From Auanema rhodensis (lineage: Eukaryota; Nematoda; Chromadorea; Rhabditida; Rhabditidae), in contig OZ059896.1 of NCBI GenBank assembly GCA_964057225.1, positions 868,001 through 932,000 on the forward strand: a stretch of DNA of 64,000 nucleotides, written 5' to 3'. The translations under genes were made by a program, and so were the position numbers. Positions 52,529 through 64,000 of the stretch are shown in pieces; within the stretch, counting starts at the first letter, position 1; each line of letters begins with the position of its first letter. The notes below the pieces were generated by a model. That model did not search any database, was not told where the DNA came from, and saw only the letters and a list, made by a program, of their open reading frames with translations.

Positions 52529-53231
52529 ACCAATATCAATAAAAATTTGTTTTTAGACTAATATGGATATGGGGAATCTAATTTTGAAAACCGCATCTCT
52601 TTATCTTTCACGTGAAGCGAGTTACATACCAAGTGCACATCACGTGTACATTTAATTAGCATAAATTAAAGTTCACGTAAATTTCAAAGTCATGGTTACC
52701 ATGAACCAATATCAATAAAAATTTGTTTTTAGACTAATATGGACATGGGGAATCTAATTTTGAAAACCGCATCTTCTTATCTTTCACGTGAAGCGAGTTA
52801 CATACCAAGTGCACATCACGTGTACATTTAATTAGCATAAATTAAAGTTCACGTAAATTTCAAAGTCATGGTTACCATGAACCAATATCAATAAAAATTT
52901 GTTTTTAGACTAATATGGACATGGGGAATCTAATTTTGAAAACCGCATCTCTTTATCTTTCACGTGAAGCGAGTTACATACCAAGTGCACATCACGTGTA
53001 CATTTAATTAGCATAAATTAAAGTTCACGTAAATTTCAAAGTCATGGTTACCATGAACCAATATCAATAAAAATTTGTTTTTAGACTAATATGGACATGG
53101 GGAATCTATTTTGAAAACCGCATCTCTTTATCTTTCACGTGAAGCGAGTTACATACCAAGTGCACATCACGTGTACATTTAATTAGCATAAATTAAAGTT
53201 CACGTAAATTTCAAAGTCATGGTTACCATGA
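52529..53231 (+). repeat. Linker monomers before the terminal HOR array
   Basis: Four monomers: GGATATGG (52529), GCATCTTCTTATC (52705, not seen elsewhere), a plain one (52881) and a 175-bp monomer with GGAATCTATTTTG (53057). The last is the monomer that precedes each CACGCG monomer in the following units, so the terminal array may be phased to begin here. Confidence 0.75.
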
Positions 53232-56200
53232 ACCAATATCAATAAAAATTTGTTTTTAGACTAATATGGATATGGGGAATCTAATTTTGAAAACCGCATC
53301 TCTTTATCTTTCACGCGAAGCGAGTTACATAACAAGTGCAGATCACGTGTACATTTAATTAGCATAAATTAAAGTTCACGTAAATTTCAAAGTCATGGTT
53401 ACCATGAACCAATATCAATAAAAATTTGTTTTTAGACTAATATGGATATGGGGAATCTAATTTTGAAAACCGCATCTCTTTATCTTTCACGTGAAGCGAG
53501 TTACATACCAAGTGCACATCACGTGTACATTTAATTAGCATAAATTAAAGTTCACGTAAATTTCAAAGTCATGGTTACCATGAACCAATATCAATAAAAA
53601 TTTGTTTTTAGACTAATATGGACATGGGGAATCTAATTTTGAAAACCGCATCTCTTTATCTTTCACGTGAAGCGAGTTACATACCGAGTGCACATCACGT
53701 GTACATTTAATTAGCATAAATTAAAGTTCACGTAAATTTCAAAGTCATGGTTACCATGAACCAATATCAATAAAAATTTGTTTTTAAACTAATATGGACA
53801 TGGGGAATCTAATTTCGAAAACCGCATCTCTTTATCTTTCACGTGAAGCGAGTTACATACCAAGTGCACATCACGTGTACATTTAATTAGCATAAATTAA
53901 AGTTCACGTAAATTTCAAAGTCATGGTTACCATGAACCAATATCAATAAAAATTTGTTTTTAGACTAATATGGACATGGGGAATCTAATTTCGAAAACCG
54001 CATCTCTTTATCTTTCACGTGAAGCGAGTTACATACCAAGTGCACATCACGTGTACATTTAATTAGCATAAATTAAAGTTCACGTAAATTTCAAAGTCAT
54101 GGTTACCATGCACCAATATCAATAAAAATTTGTTTTTAGACTAATATGAACATGGGGAATCTAATTTTGAAAACCGCATCTCTTTATCTTTCACGTGAAG
54201 CGAGTTACATACCAAGTGCACATCACGTGTACATTTAATTAGCATAAATTAAAGTTCACGTAAATTTCAAAGTCATGGTTACCATGAACCAATATCAATA
54301 AAAATTTGTTTTTAGACTAATATGGACATGGGGAATCTAATTTTAAAAACCGCATCTCTTTATCTCTCACGTGAAGCGAGTTACATACCAAGTGCACATC
54401 ACGTGTACATTTAATTAGCATAAATTAAAGTTCACGTAAATTTCAAAGTCATGGTTACCATGCACCAATATCAATAAAAATTTGTTTTTAGACTAAAATG
54501 GACATGGGGAATCTAATTTTGAAAACCGCATCTCTTTATCTTTCACGTGAAGCGAGTTACATACCAAGTGCACATCACGTGTACATTTAATTAGCATAAA
54601 TTAAAGTTCACGTAAATTTCAAAGTCATGGTTACCATGAACCAATATCAATAAAAATTTGTTTTTAGACTAAAATGGACATGGGGAATCTAATTTTGAAA
54701 ACCGCATCTCTTTATCTTTCACGTGAAGCGAGTTACACACCAAGTGCACATCACGTGTACATTTAATTAGCATAAATTAAAGTTCACGTAAATTTCAAAG
54801 TCATGGTTACCATGAACCAATATCAATAAAAATTTGTTTTTAGACTAATATGGACATGGGGAATCTAATTTTTAAAACCGCATCTCTTTATCTTTCACGT
54901 GAAGCGAGTTACATACCAAGTGCACATCACGTGTACATTTAATTAGCATAAATTAAAGTTCACGTAAATTTCAAAGTCATGGTTACCATGAACCAATATC
55001 AATAAAAATTTGTTTTTAGACTAATATGGACATGGGGAATCTAATTTTGAAAACCGCATCTCTTTATCTTTCACGTGAAGCGAGTTACATACCAAGTGCA
55101 CATCACGTGTACATTTAATTAGCATAAATTAAAGTTCACGTAAATTTCAAAGTCATGGTTACCATGAACCAATATCAATAAAAATTTGTTTTTAGACTAA
55201 TATGGACATGGGGAATCTAATTTTGAAAACCGCATCTCTTTATCTTTCACGTGAAGCGAGTTACATACCAAGTGCACATCACGTGTACATTTAATTAGCA
55301 TAAATTAAAGTTCACGTAAATTTCAAAGTCATGGTTACCATGAACCAATATCAATAAAAATTTGTTTTTAGACTAATATGGACATGGGGAATCTATTTTG
55401 AAAACCGCATCTCTTTATCTTTCACGTGAAGCGAGTTACATACCAAGTGCACATCACGTGTACATTTAATTAGCATAAATTAAAGTTCACGTAAATTTCA
55501 AAGTCATGGTTACCATGAACCAATATCAATAAAAATTTGTTTTTAGACTAATATGGATATGGGGAATCTAATTTTGAAAACCGCATCTCTTTATCTTTCA
55601 CGCGAAGCGAGTTACATAACAAGTGCAGATCACGTGTACATTTAATTAGCATAAATTAAAGTTCACGTAAATTTCAAAGTCATGGTTACCATGAACCAAT
55701 ATCAATAAAAATTTGTTTTTAGACTAATATGGATATGGGGAATCTAATTTTGAAAACCGCATCTCTTTATCTTTCACGTGAAGCGAGTTACATACCAAGT
55801 GCACATCACGTGTACATTTAATTAGCATAAATTAAAGTTCACGTAAATTTCAAAGTCATGGTTACCATGAACCAATATCAATAAAAATTTGTTTTTAGAC
55901 TAATATGGACATGGGGAATCTAATTTTGAAAACCGCATCTCTTTATCTTTCACGTGAAGCGAGTTACATACCGAGTGCACATCACGTGTACATTTAATTA
56001 GCATAAATTAAAGTTCACGTAAATTTCAAAGTCATGGTTACCATGAACCAATATCAATAAAAATTTGTTTTTAAACTAATATGGACATGGGGAATCTAAT
56101 TTCGAAAACCGCATCTCTTTATCTTTCACGTGAAGCGAGTTACATACCAAGTGCACATCACGTGTACATTTAATTAGCATAAATTAAAGTTCACGTAAAT

Positions 56201-59200
56201 TTCAAAGTCATGGTTACCATGAACCAATATCAATAAAAATTTGTTTTTAGACTAATATGGACATGGGGAATCTAATTTCGAAAACCGCATCTCTTTATCT
56301 TTCACGTGAAGCGAGTTACATACCAAGTGCACATCACGTGTACATTTAATTAGCATAAATTAAAGTTCACGTAAATTTCAAAGTCATGGTTACCATGCAC
56401 CAATATCAATAAAAATTTGTTTTTAGACTAATATGAACATGGGGAATCTAATTTTGAAAACCGCATCTCTTTATCTTTCACGTGAAGCGAGTTACATACC
56501 AAGTGCACATCACGTGTACATTTAATTAGCATAAATTAAAGTTCACGTAAATTTCAAAGTCATGGTTACCATGAACCAATATCAATAAAAATTTGTTTTT
56601 AGACTAATATGGACATGGGGAATCTAATTTTAAAAACCGCATCTCTTTATCTCTCACGTGAAGCGAGTTACATACCAAGTGCACATCACGTGTACATTTA
56701 ATTAGCATAAATTAAAGTTCACGTAAATTTCAAAGTCATGGTTACCATGCACCAATATCAATAAAAATTTGTTTTTAGACTAAAATGGACATGGGGAATC
56801 TAATTTTGAAAACCGCATCTCTTTATCTTTCACGTGAAGCGAGTTACATACCAAGTGCACATCACGTGTACATTTAATTAGCATAAATTAAAGTTCACGT
56901 AAATTTCAAAGTCATGGTTACCATGAACCAATATCAATAAAAATTTGTTTTTAGACTAAAATGGACATGGGGAATCTAATTTTGAAAACCGCATCTCTTT
57001 ATCTTTCACGTGAAGCGAGTTACACACCAAGTGCACATCACGTGTACATTTAATTAGCATAAATTAAAGTTCACGTAAATTTCAAAGTCATGGTTACCAT
57101 GAACCAATATCAATAAAAATTTGTTTTTAGACTAATATGGACATGGGGAATCTAATTTTTAAAACCGCATCTCTTTATCTTTCACGTGAAGCGAGTTACA
57201 TACCAAGTGCACATCACGTGTACATTTAATTAGCATAAATTAAAGTTCACGTAAATTTCAAAGTCATGGTTACCATGAACCAATATCAATAAAAATTTGT
57301 TTTTAGACTAATATGGACATGGGGAATCTAATTTTGAAAACCGCATCTCTTTATCTTTCACGTGAAGCGAGTTACATACCAAGTGCACATCACGTGTACA
57401 TTTAATTAGCATAAATTAAAGTTCACGTAAATTTCAAAGTCATGGTTACCATGAACCAATATCAATAAAAATTTGTTTTTAGACTAATATGGACATGGGG
57501 AATCTATTTTGAAAACCGCATCTCTTTATCTTTCACGTGAAGCGAGTTACATACCAAGTGCACATCACGTGTACATTTAATTAGCATAAATTAAAGTTCA
57601 CGTAAATTTCAAAGTCATGGTTACCATGAACCAATATCAATAAAAATTTGTTTTTAGACTAATATGGATATGGGGAATCTAATTTTGAAAACCGCATCTC
57701 TTTATCTTTCACGCGAAGCGAGTTACATAACAAGTGCAGATCACGTGTACATTTAATTAGCATAAATTAAAGTTCACGTAAATTTCAAAGTCATGGTTAC
57801 CATGAACCAATATCAATAAAAATTTGTTTTTAGACTAATATGGATATGGGGAATCTAATTTTGAAAACCGCATCTCTTTATCTTTCACGTGAAGCGAGTT
57901 ACATACCAAGTGCACATCACGTGTACATTTAATTAGCATAAATTAAAGTTCACGTAAATTTCAAAGTCATGGTTACCATGAACCAATATCAATAAAAATT
58001 TGTTTTTAGACTAATATGGACATGGGGAATCTAATTTTGAAAACCGCATCTCTTTATCTTTCACGTGAAGCGAGTTACATACCGAGTGCACATCACGTGT
58101 ACATTTAATTAGCATAAATTAAAATTCACGTAAATTTCAAAGTCATGGTTACCATGAACCAATATCAATAAAAATTTGTTTTTAAACTAATATGGACATG
58201 GGGAATCTAATTTCGAAAACCGCATCTCTTTATCTTTCACGTGAAGCGAGTTACATACCAAGTGCACATCACGTGTACATTTAATTAGCATAAATTAAAG
58301 TTCACGTAAATTTCAAAGTCATGGTTACCATGAACCAATATCAATAAAAATTTGTTTTTAGACTAATATGGACATGGGGAATCTAATTTCGAAAACCGCA
58401 TCTCTTTATCTTTCACGTGAAGCGAGTTACATACCAAGTGCACATCACGTGTACATTTAATTAGCATAAATTAAAGTTCACGTAAATTTCAAAGTCATGG
58501 TTACCATGCACCAATATCAATAAAAATTTGTTTTTAGACTAATATGAACATGGGGAATCTAATTTTGAAAACCGCATCTCTTTATCTTTCACGTGAAGCG
58601 AGTTACATACCAAGTGCACATCACGTGTACATTTAATTAGCATAAATTAAAGTTCACGTAAATTTCAAAGTCATGGTTACCATGAACCAATATCAATAAA
58701 AATTTGTTTTTAGACTAATATGGACATGGGGAATCTAATTTTAAAAACCGCATCTCTTTATCTCTCACGTGAAGCGAGTTACATACCAAGTGCACATCAC
58801 GTGTACATTTAATTAGCATAAATTAAAGTTCACGTAAATTTCAAAGTCATGGTTACCATGCACCAATATCAATAAAAATTTGTTTTTAGACTAAAATGGA
58901 CATGGGGAATCTAATTTTGAAAACCGCATCTCTTTATCTTTCACGTGAAGCGAGTTACATACCAAGTGCACATCACGTGTACATTTAATTAGCATAAATT
59001 AAAGTTCACGTAAATTTCAAAGTCATGGTTACCATGAACCAATATCAATAAAAATTTGTTTTTAGACTAAAATGGACATGGGGAATCTAATTTTGAAAAC
59101 CGCATCTCTTTATCTTTCACGTGAAGCGAGTTACACACCAAGTGCACATCACGTGTACATTTAATTAGCATAAATTAAAGTTCACGTAAATTTCAAAGTC

Positions 59201-59388
59201 ATGGTTACCATGAACCAATATCAATAAAAATTTGTTTTTAGACTAATATGGACATGGGGAATCTAATTTTTAAACCGCATCTCTTTATCTTTCACGTGAA
59301 GCGAGTTACATACCAAGTGCACATCACGTGTACATTTAATTAGCATAAATTAAAGTTCACGTAAATTTCAAAGTCATGGTTACCATGA
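53232..59388 (+). repeat. Terminal HOR array of 13-, 12- and partial units (2287, 2111 bp)
   Basis: Units start at the CACGCGAAGCG monomer: 53232-55518 (13 monomers, 2287 bp), 55519-57629 (12 monomers, 2111 bp) and 57630-59388 (10 monomers before the order changes). The order is CACGCG, GGATAT, CCGAGTGCAC, TTTAAAC, TTTCG, ATGAACATGG, CTCTCACG, ACTAAAATGG, ACTAAAATGG/TTACACACC, TTTTTAAAACC, one or two plain monomers, and a 175-bp GGAATCTATTTTG monomer. The second unit lacks one plain monomer. By eye the copies are almost identical; the few differences include AAAATTCACG near 58123 and a 1-bp loss giving TTTTTAAACC in the 59214 monomer. Confidence 0.9.
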
Positions 59389-60972
59389 ACCAATATCAAT
59401 AAAAATTTGTTTTTAGACTAATATGGACATGGGGAATCTAATTTTGAAAACCGCATCTTTTTATCTTTCACGTGAAGCGAGTTACATACCAAGTGCACAT
59501 CACGTGTACATTTAATTAGCATAAATTAAAGTTCACGTAAATTTCAAAGTCATGGTTACCATGAACCAATATCAATAAAAATTTGTTTTTAGACTAATAT
59601 GGACATGGGGAATCTAATTTTGAAAACCGCATCTCTTTATCTTTCACGTGAAGCGAGTTACATACCAAGTGCACATCACGTGTACATTTAATTAGCATAA
59701 ATTAAAGTTCACGTAAATTTCAAAGTCATGGTTACCATGAACCAATATCAATAAAAATTTGTTTTTAGACTAATATGGACATGGGGAATCTAATTTTGAA
59801 AACCGCATCTCTTTATCTTTCACGTGAAGCGAGTTACATACCAAGTGCACATCACGTGTACATTTAATTAGCATAAATTAAAGTTCACGTAAATTTCAAA
59901 GTCATGGTTACCATGAACCAATATCAATAAAAATTTGTTTTTAGACTAATATGGACATGGGGAATCTAATTTTAAAAACCGCATCTCTTTATCTTTCACG
60001 TGAAGCGAGTTACATACCAAGTGCACATCACGTGTACATTTAATTAGCATAAATTAAAGTTCACGTAAATTTCAAAGTCATGGTTACCATGCACCAATAT
60101 CAATAAAAATTTGTTTTTAGACTAATATGGACATGGGGAATCTAATTTTGAAAACCGCATCTCTTTATCTTTCACGTGAAGCGAGTTACATACCAAGTGC
60201 ACATCACGTGTACATTTAATTAGCATAAATTAAAGTTCACGTAAATTTCAAAGTCATGGTTACCATGAACCAATATCAATAAAAATTTGTTTTTAGACTA
60301 ATATGGACATGGGGAATCTAATTTTGAAAACCGCATCTCTTTATCTTTCACGTGAAGCGAGTTACATACCAAGTGCACATCACGTGTACATTTAATTAGC
60401 ATAAATTAAAGTTCACGTAAATTTCAAAGTCATGGTTACCATGAACCAATATCAATAAAAATTTGTTTTTAGACTAATATGGACATGGGGAATCTAATTT
60501 TGAAAACCGCATCTCTTTATCTCTCACGTGAAGCGAGTTACATACCAAGTGCACATCACGTGTACATTTAATTAGCATAAATTAAAGTTCACGTAAATTT
60601 CAAAGTCATGGTTACCATGAACCAATATCAATAAAAATTTGTTTTTAGACTAATATGGACATGGGGAATCTAATTTTGAAAACCGCATCTCTTTATCTCT
60701 CACGTGAAGCGAGTTACATACCAAGTGCACATCACGTGTACATTTAATTAGCATAAATTAAAGTTCACGTAAATTTCAAAGTCATGGTTACCATGAACCA
60801 ATATCAATAAAAATTTGTTTTTAGACTAATATGGACATGGAGAATCTAATTTTGAAAACCGCATCTCTTTATCTTTCACGTGAAGCGAGTTACATACCAA
60901 GTGCACATCACGTGTACATTTAATTAGCATAAATTAAAGTTCACGTAAATTTCAAAGTCATGGTTACCATGA
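59389..60972 (+). repeat. Array-edge segment next to the inversion (9 monomers)
   Basis: The first six monomers (GCATCTTTTTATC, plain, plain, TTTTAAAAACC ending GCACC, plain, plain; 59389-60444) repeat the order at 46369-47424, an offset of 13020 bp. The last three (CTCTCACG at 60445 and 60621, GGAGAATC at 60797) resemble 39681-40032. The edge therefore combines pieces found elsewhere in domains D and E, ending in the truncated monomer at 60973. Confidence 0.75.
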
Positions 60973-61041
60973 ACCAATATCAATAAAGATTTGTTTTTAG
61001 ACTAATATGGACATGGGGAATCTAATTTTGTTGATATTGGT
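60973..61041. other. Array inversion junction (orientation switch)
   Basis: The last forward monomer starts at 60973 and matches the common form through monomer position 58 (ending AATTTTG at 61030), apart from an A-to-G change in ATAAAGATTT. At 61031 the sequence becomes reverse-complement satellite, entering at monomer position 11 (TTGATATTGG). The two arrays are therefore joined at monomer positions 58 and 11. I see no inserted bases and no clear shared bases at the join. Positions 60973-60983 and 61031-61041 are perfect inverted repeats flanking a 47-bp unpaired spacer (60984-61030), and pairing continues outward into both arrays. This resembles an inversion breakpoint or a fold-back end-joining event. 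A misassembly between two arrays is the alternative. Confidence 0.93.
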
Positions 61042-64000
61042 GCATGGTAACCATGACTTTGAAATTTACGTGAACTTTAATTTATGCTAATTAAATGTAC
61101 ACGTGATGTGCACTTGGTATGTAACTCGCTTCACGTGAAAGATAAAGAGATGCGGTTTTCAAAATTAGATTCCCCATGTCCATATTAGTCTAAAAACAAA
61201 TTTTTATTGATATTGGTTTATGGTAACCATGACTTTGAAATTTACGTGAACTTTAATTTATGCTAATTAAATGTACACGTGATGTGCACTTGGTATGTAA
61301 CTCGCTTCACGTGAAAGATAAAGAGATGCGGTTTTCAAAGTTAGATTCCCCATGTCCATATTAGTCTAAAAACAAATTTTTATTGATATTGGTTCATGGT
61401 AACCATGACTTTGAAATTTACGTGAACTTTAATTTATGCTAATTAAATGTACACGTGATGTGCACTTGGTATGTAACTCGCTTCACGTGAAAGATAAAGA
61501 GATGCGGTTTTCAAAATTAGATTCCCCATGTCCATATTAGTCTAAAAACAAATTTTTATTGATATTGGTTCATGGTAACCATGACTTTGAAATTTACGTG
61601 AACTTTAATTTATGCTAATTAAATGTACACGTGATGTGCACTTGGTATGTAACTCGCTTCACGTGAAAGATAAAGAGATGCGGTTTTCAAAATTAGATTC
61701 CCCATGTCCATATTAGTTTAAAAACAAATTCTTATTGATATTGGTTCATGGTAACCATGACTTTGAAATTTACGTGAATTTTAATTTATGCTAATTAAAT
61801 GTACACGTGATGTGCACTTGGTATGTAACTCGCTTCACTTGAAAGATAAAGAGATGCGGTTTTCAAAATTAGATTCCCCATGTCCATATTAATTTAAAAA
61901 CAAATTCTTATTGATATTGGTTCATGGTAACCATGACTTTGAAATTTACGTGAACTTTAATTTATGCTAATTAAATGTACACGTGATGTGCACTTGGTAT
62001 GTAACTCGCTTCACGTGAAAGATAAAGAGATGCGGTTTTCAAAATTAGATTCCCCATGTCCATATTAGTCTAAAAACAAATTTTTATTGATATTGGTTCA
62101 TGGTAACCATGACTTTGAAATTTACGTGAACTTTAATTTATGCTAATTAAATGTACACGTGATGTGCACTTGGTATGTAACTCGCTTCACGTGAAAGATA
62201 AAGAGATGCGGTTTTCAAAATTAGATTCCCCATGTCCATATTAGTTTAAAAACAAATTTTTATTGATATTGGTTCATGGTAACCATGACTTTGAAATTTA
62301 CGTGAACTTTAATTTATGCTAATTAAATGTACACGTGATGTGCACTTGGTATTTAACTCGCTTCACTTGAAAGATAAAGAGATGCGGTTTTCAAAATTAG
62401 ATTCCCCATGTCCATATTAGTCTAAAAACAAATTTTTATTGATATTGGTTCATGGTAACCATGACTTTGAAATTTACGTGAACTTTAATTTATGCTAATT
62501 AAATGTACACGTGATGTGCACTTGGTATGTAACTCGCTTCACGTGAAAGATAAAGAGATGCGGTTTTCAAAATTAGATTCTCCATGTCCATATTAGTCTA
62601 AAAACAAATTTTTATTGATATTGGTGCATGGTAACCATGAGTTTGAAATTTACGTGAACTTTAATTTATGCTAATTAAATGTACACGTGATGTGCACTTG
62701 GTATGTAACTCGCTTCACGTGAAAGATAAAAAGATGCGGTTTTCAAAATTAGATTCCCCATGTCCATATTAGTCTAAAAACAAAATTTTATTGATATTGG
62801 TGCATGGTAACCATGACTTTGAATTTTACGTGAACTTTAATTTATGCTAATTAAATGTACACGTGATGTGTACTTGGTATGTAACTCGCTTCACGTGAAA
62901 GATAAAGAGATGCGGTTTTCAAAATTAGAATCCCCATGTCCATATTAGTCTAAAAACAAAATTTTATTGATATTGGTGCATGGTAACCATGAGTTTGAAA
63001 TTTACGTGAACTTTAATTTATGCTAATTAAATGTACACGTGATGTGTACTTGGTATGTAACTCGCTTCACGTGAAAGATAAAGAGATGCGGTTTTCAAAA
63101 TTAGATTCCCCATGTCCATATTAGTTTGAAAACAAATTTTTATTGATATTGGTGCATGGTAACCATGACTTTGAAATTTACGTGAACTTTAATTTATGCT
63201 AATTAAATGTACACGTGATGTGCACTTGGTATGTAACTCGCTTCACGTGGAAGATAAAGAGATGCGGTTTTTAAAAATGGATTCTCCATGTCCATATTAG
63301 TCTAAAACAAATTTTTATTGATATTGGTGCATGGTAACCATGACTTTGAAATTTACGTGAACTTTAATTTATGCTAATTAAATGTACACGTGATGTGCAC
63401 TTGGTATATAACTCGCTTCACGTGAAAGATAAAGAGATGCGGTTTTCAAAATTAGATTCCCCATGTCCATATTAGTCTAAAAACAAAATTTTATTGATAT
63501 TGGTGCATGGTAACCATGAGTTTGAAATTTACGTGAACTTTAATTTATGCTAATTAAATGTACACGTGATGTGCACTTGGTATGTAACTCGCTTCACGTG
63601 AAAGATAAAGAGATGCGGTTTTCAAAATTAGATTCCCCATGTCCATATTAGTCTAAAAACAAAATTTTATTGATATTGGTGCATGGTAACCATGACTTTG
63701 AAATTTACGTGAACTTTAATTTATGCTAATTAAATGTACACGTGATGTGCACTTGGTATGTAACTCGCTTCACGTGAAAGATAAAGAGATGCGGTTTTTA
63801 AAAATAGATTCTCCATGTCCATATTAGTCTAAAAACAAATTTTTATTGATATTGGTGCATGGTAACCATGAGTTTGAAATTTACGTGAACTTTAATTTAT
63901 GCTAATTAAATGTACACGTGATGTGCACTTGGTATGTAACTCGCTTCACGTGAAAGATAAAGAGATGCGGTTTTCAAAATTAGATTCTCCATGTCCATAT
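61031..64000 (-). repeat. 176-bp satellite array, inverted block
   Basis: The same monomer in reverse complement, running off the window end. The anchor TTGATATTGG recurs at 61031, 61207, 61383, 61559, 61735, 61911, 62087, 62263, 62439, 62615, 62791, 62967, 63143, 63318, 63494, 63670 and 63846. Every step is 176 bp except one of 175 bp, where an A is lost near 63307. The monomers carry changes I did not see in the forward block: the A/T tract rewritten so that the plus strand reads CAAAATTTTATTG (near 62781, 62957, 63484, 63660), GAGTTTGAAA replacing GACTTTGAAA (near 62639, 62991, 63518, 63870), GTGTACTTGG, and TTCTTATTG. The block therefore looks like an older or separately evolving subfamily, not a fresh inverted copy of the neighbouring HOR. 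No gene is seen in it. Confidence 0.97.
62615..64000 (-). repeat. Imperfect dimer alternation in the inverted block
   Basis: GAGTTTGAAA and GACTTTGAAA forms alternate across anchors 62615 (GAG), 62791 (GAC), 62967 (GAG), 63143 (GAC), 63318 (GAC), 63494 (GAG), 63670 (GAC), 63846 (GAG), with one break at 63318. This suggests a 352-bp dimer partly disrupted by one extra monomer. The earlier inverted monomers (61031-62614) are all of the GAC form. Confidence 0.65.

Larger units (their letters stand above)
1..61030 (+). repeat. 176-bp satellite array, forward block (347 full monomers plus a 58-bp fragment)
   Basis: An uninterrupted head-to-tail tandem array. Taking ACCAATATC as monomer start, monomers begin at 1, 177, 353 and so on to 60973. 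Stepping through, I count 347 complete monomers: 323 of 176 bp, 13 of 168 bp (8-bp deletion), 5 of 178 bp (extra TA) and 6 of 175 bp. These sum to 60972, so few other indels can exist. Monomers differ from the common form mostly at a few recurrent sites: GGGG/GAAG/GGGA near monomer position 43, TTTTG/TTTCG/TTTTA/TTTCA near 54-58, and GAACC/GCACC at the monomer joint. Composition is about 32% G+C, with five CpGs per common monomer. No gene, transposon or unrelated sequence interrupts the array. The monomer size and array length are those of centromeric, pericentromeric or subtelomeric satellites (family knowledge); the chromosomal location is inferred. The family itself is not recognised. Confidence 0.98.

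Noticed and set aside
1-64000. CRISPR array or bacterial tandem repeat
   Set aside because: The repeats are 176 bp and directly abutting, with no unique spacers and no cas-like genes.
1-64000. Assignment to a named plant or animal satellite family
   Set aside because: Monomer size fits many centromeric satellites (roughly 150-180 bp), but I could not match the sequence to any I know. A database search with monomer 177-352 would settle it.

Overview
The whole 64 kb is one satellite-DNA locus. It holds no supportable protein-coding gene, RNA gene or transposable element. The sequence is a tandem array of an AT-rich monomer of 176 bp (about 32% G+C), the size of one nucleosome plus linker. This is typical of centromeric, pericentromeric or subtelomeric satellites in plants and animals, so the window is eukaryotic nuclear heterochromatin. 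I do not recognise the monomer family and cannot name the species; plant or animal is possible.

Layout. Positions 1-61030 run in one orientation. Counting from the conserved ACCAATATC start, this block contains 347 complete monomers: 323 of 176 bp, 13 of 168 bp, 5 of 178 bp and 6 of 175 bp. Those lengths sum exactly to 60972, and a 58-bp truncated monomer follows. At 61030/61031 the array flips, and 61031-64000 carries about 17 monomers in the opposite orientation, with a different and more divergent set of variants.

Diagnostic base changes and length variants show a patchwork of higher-order repeats (HORs) in the forward block. (A) 1-11978: a 13-monomer family of about 2290 bp, with a shortened 9-mer and an expanded 20-mer unit. 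(B) 11979-15850: an 11-monomer unit (1936 bp) in two tandem copies. (C) 15851-34929: modules punctuated by a 168-bp deletion monomer, spaced 4, 6, 9, 12 or 17 monomers apart. (D) 34930-40032: loosely organised relatives of C. (E) 40033-60972: a new marker set, with a 4-mer duplication, an 11-mer duplication and, nearest the inversion, 12- and 13-mer units (2111 and 2287 bp) that look almost identical. The pattern fits repeated unequal exchange or segmental amplification.

Each monomer contains a 10-bp palindrome TTCACGTGAA, a second CACGTG embedded in ATCACGTG (an exact match to the yeast centromere CDEI consensus), a third near-copy, two other dyads and A/T tracts roughly 40 bp apart. Short minus-strand reading frames of 60 codons appear in some monomers only because a recurrent stop codon has mutated; I regard them as non-coding. 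The best candidates for unusual biology are the inversion junction, the domain-wise HOR structure and the dense CACGTG/dyad content. None of these demonstrates a new functional system.
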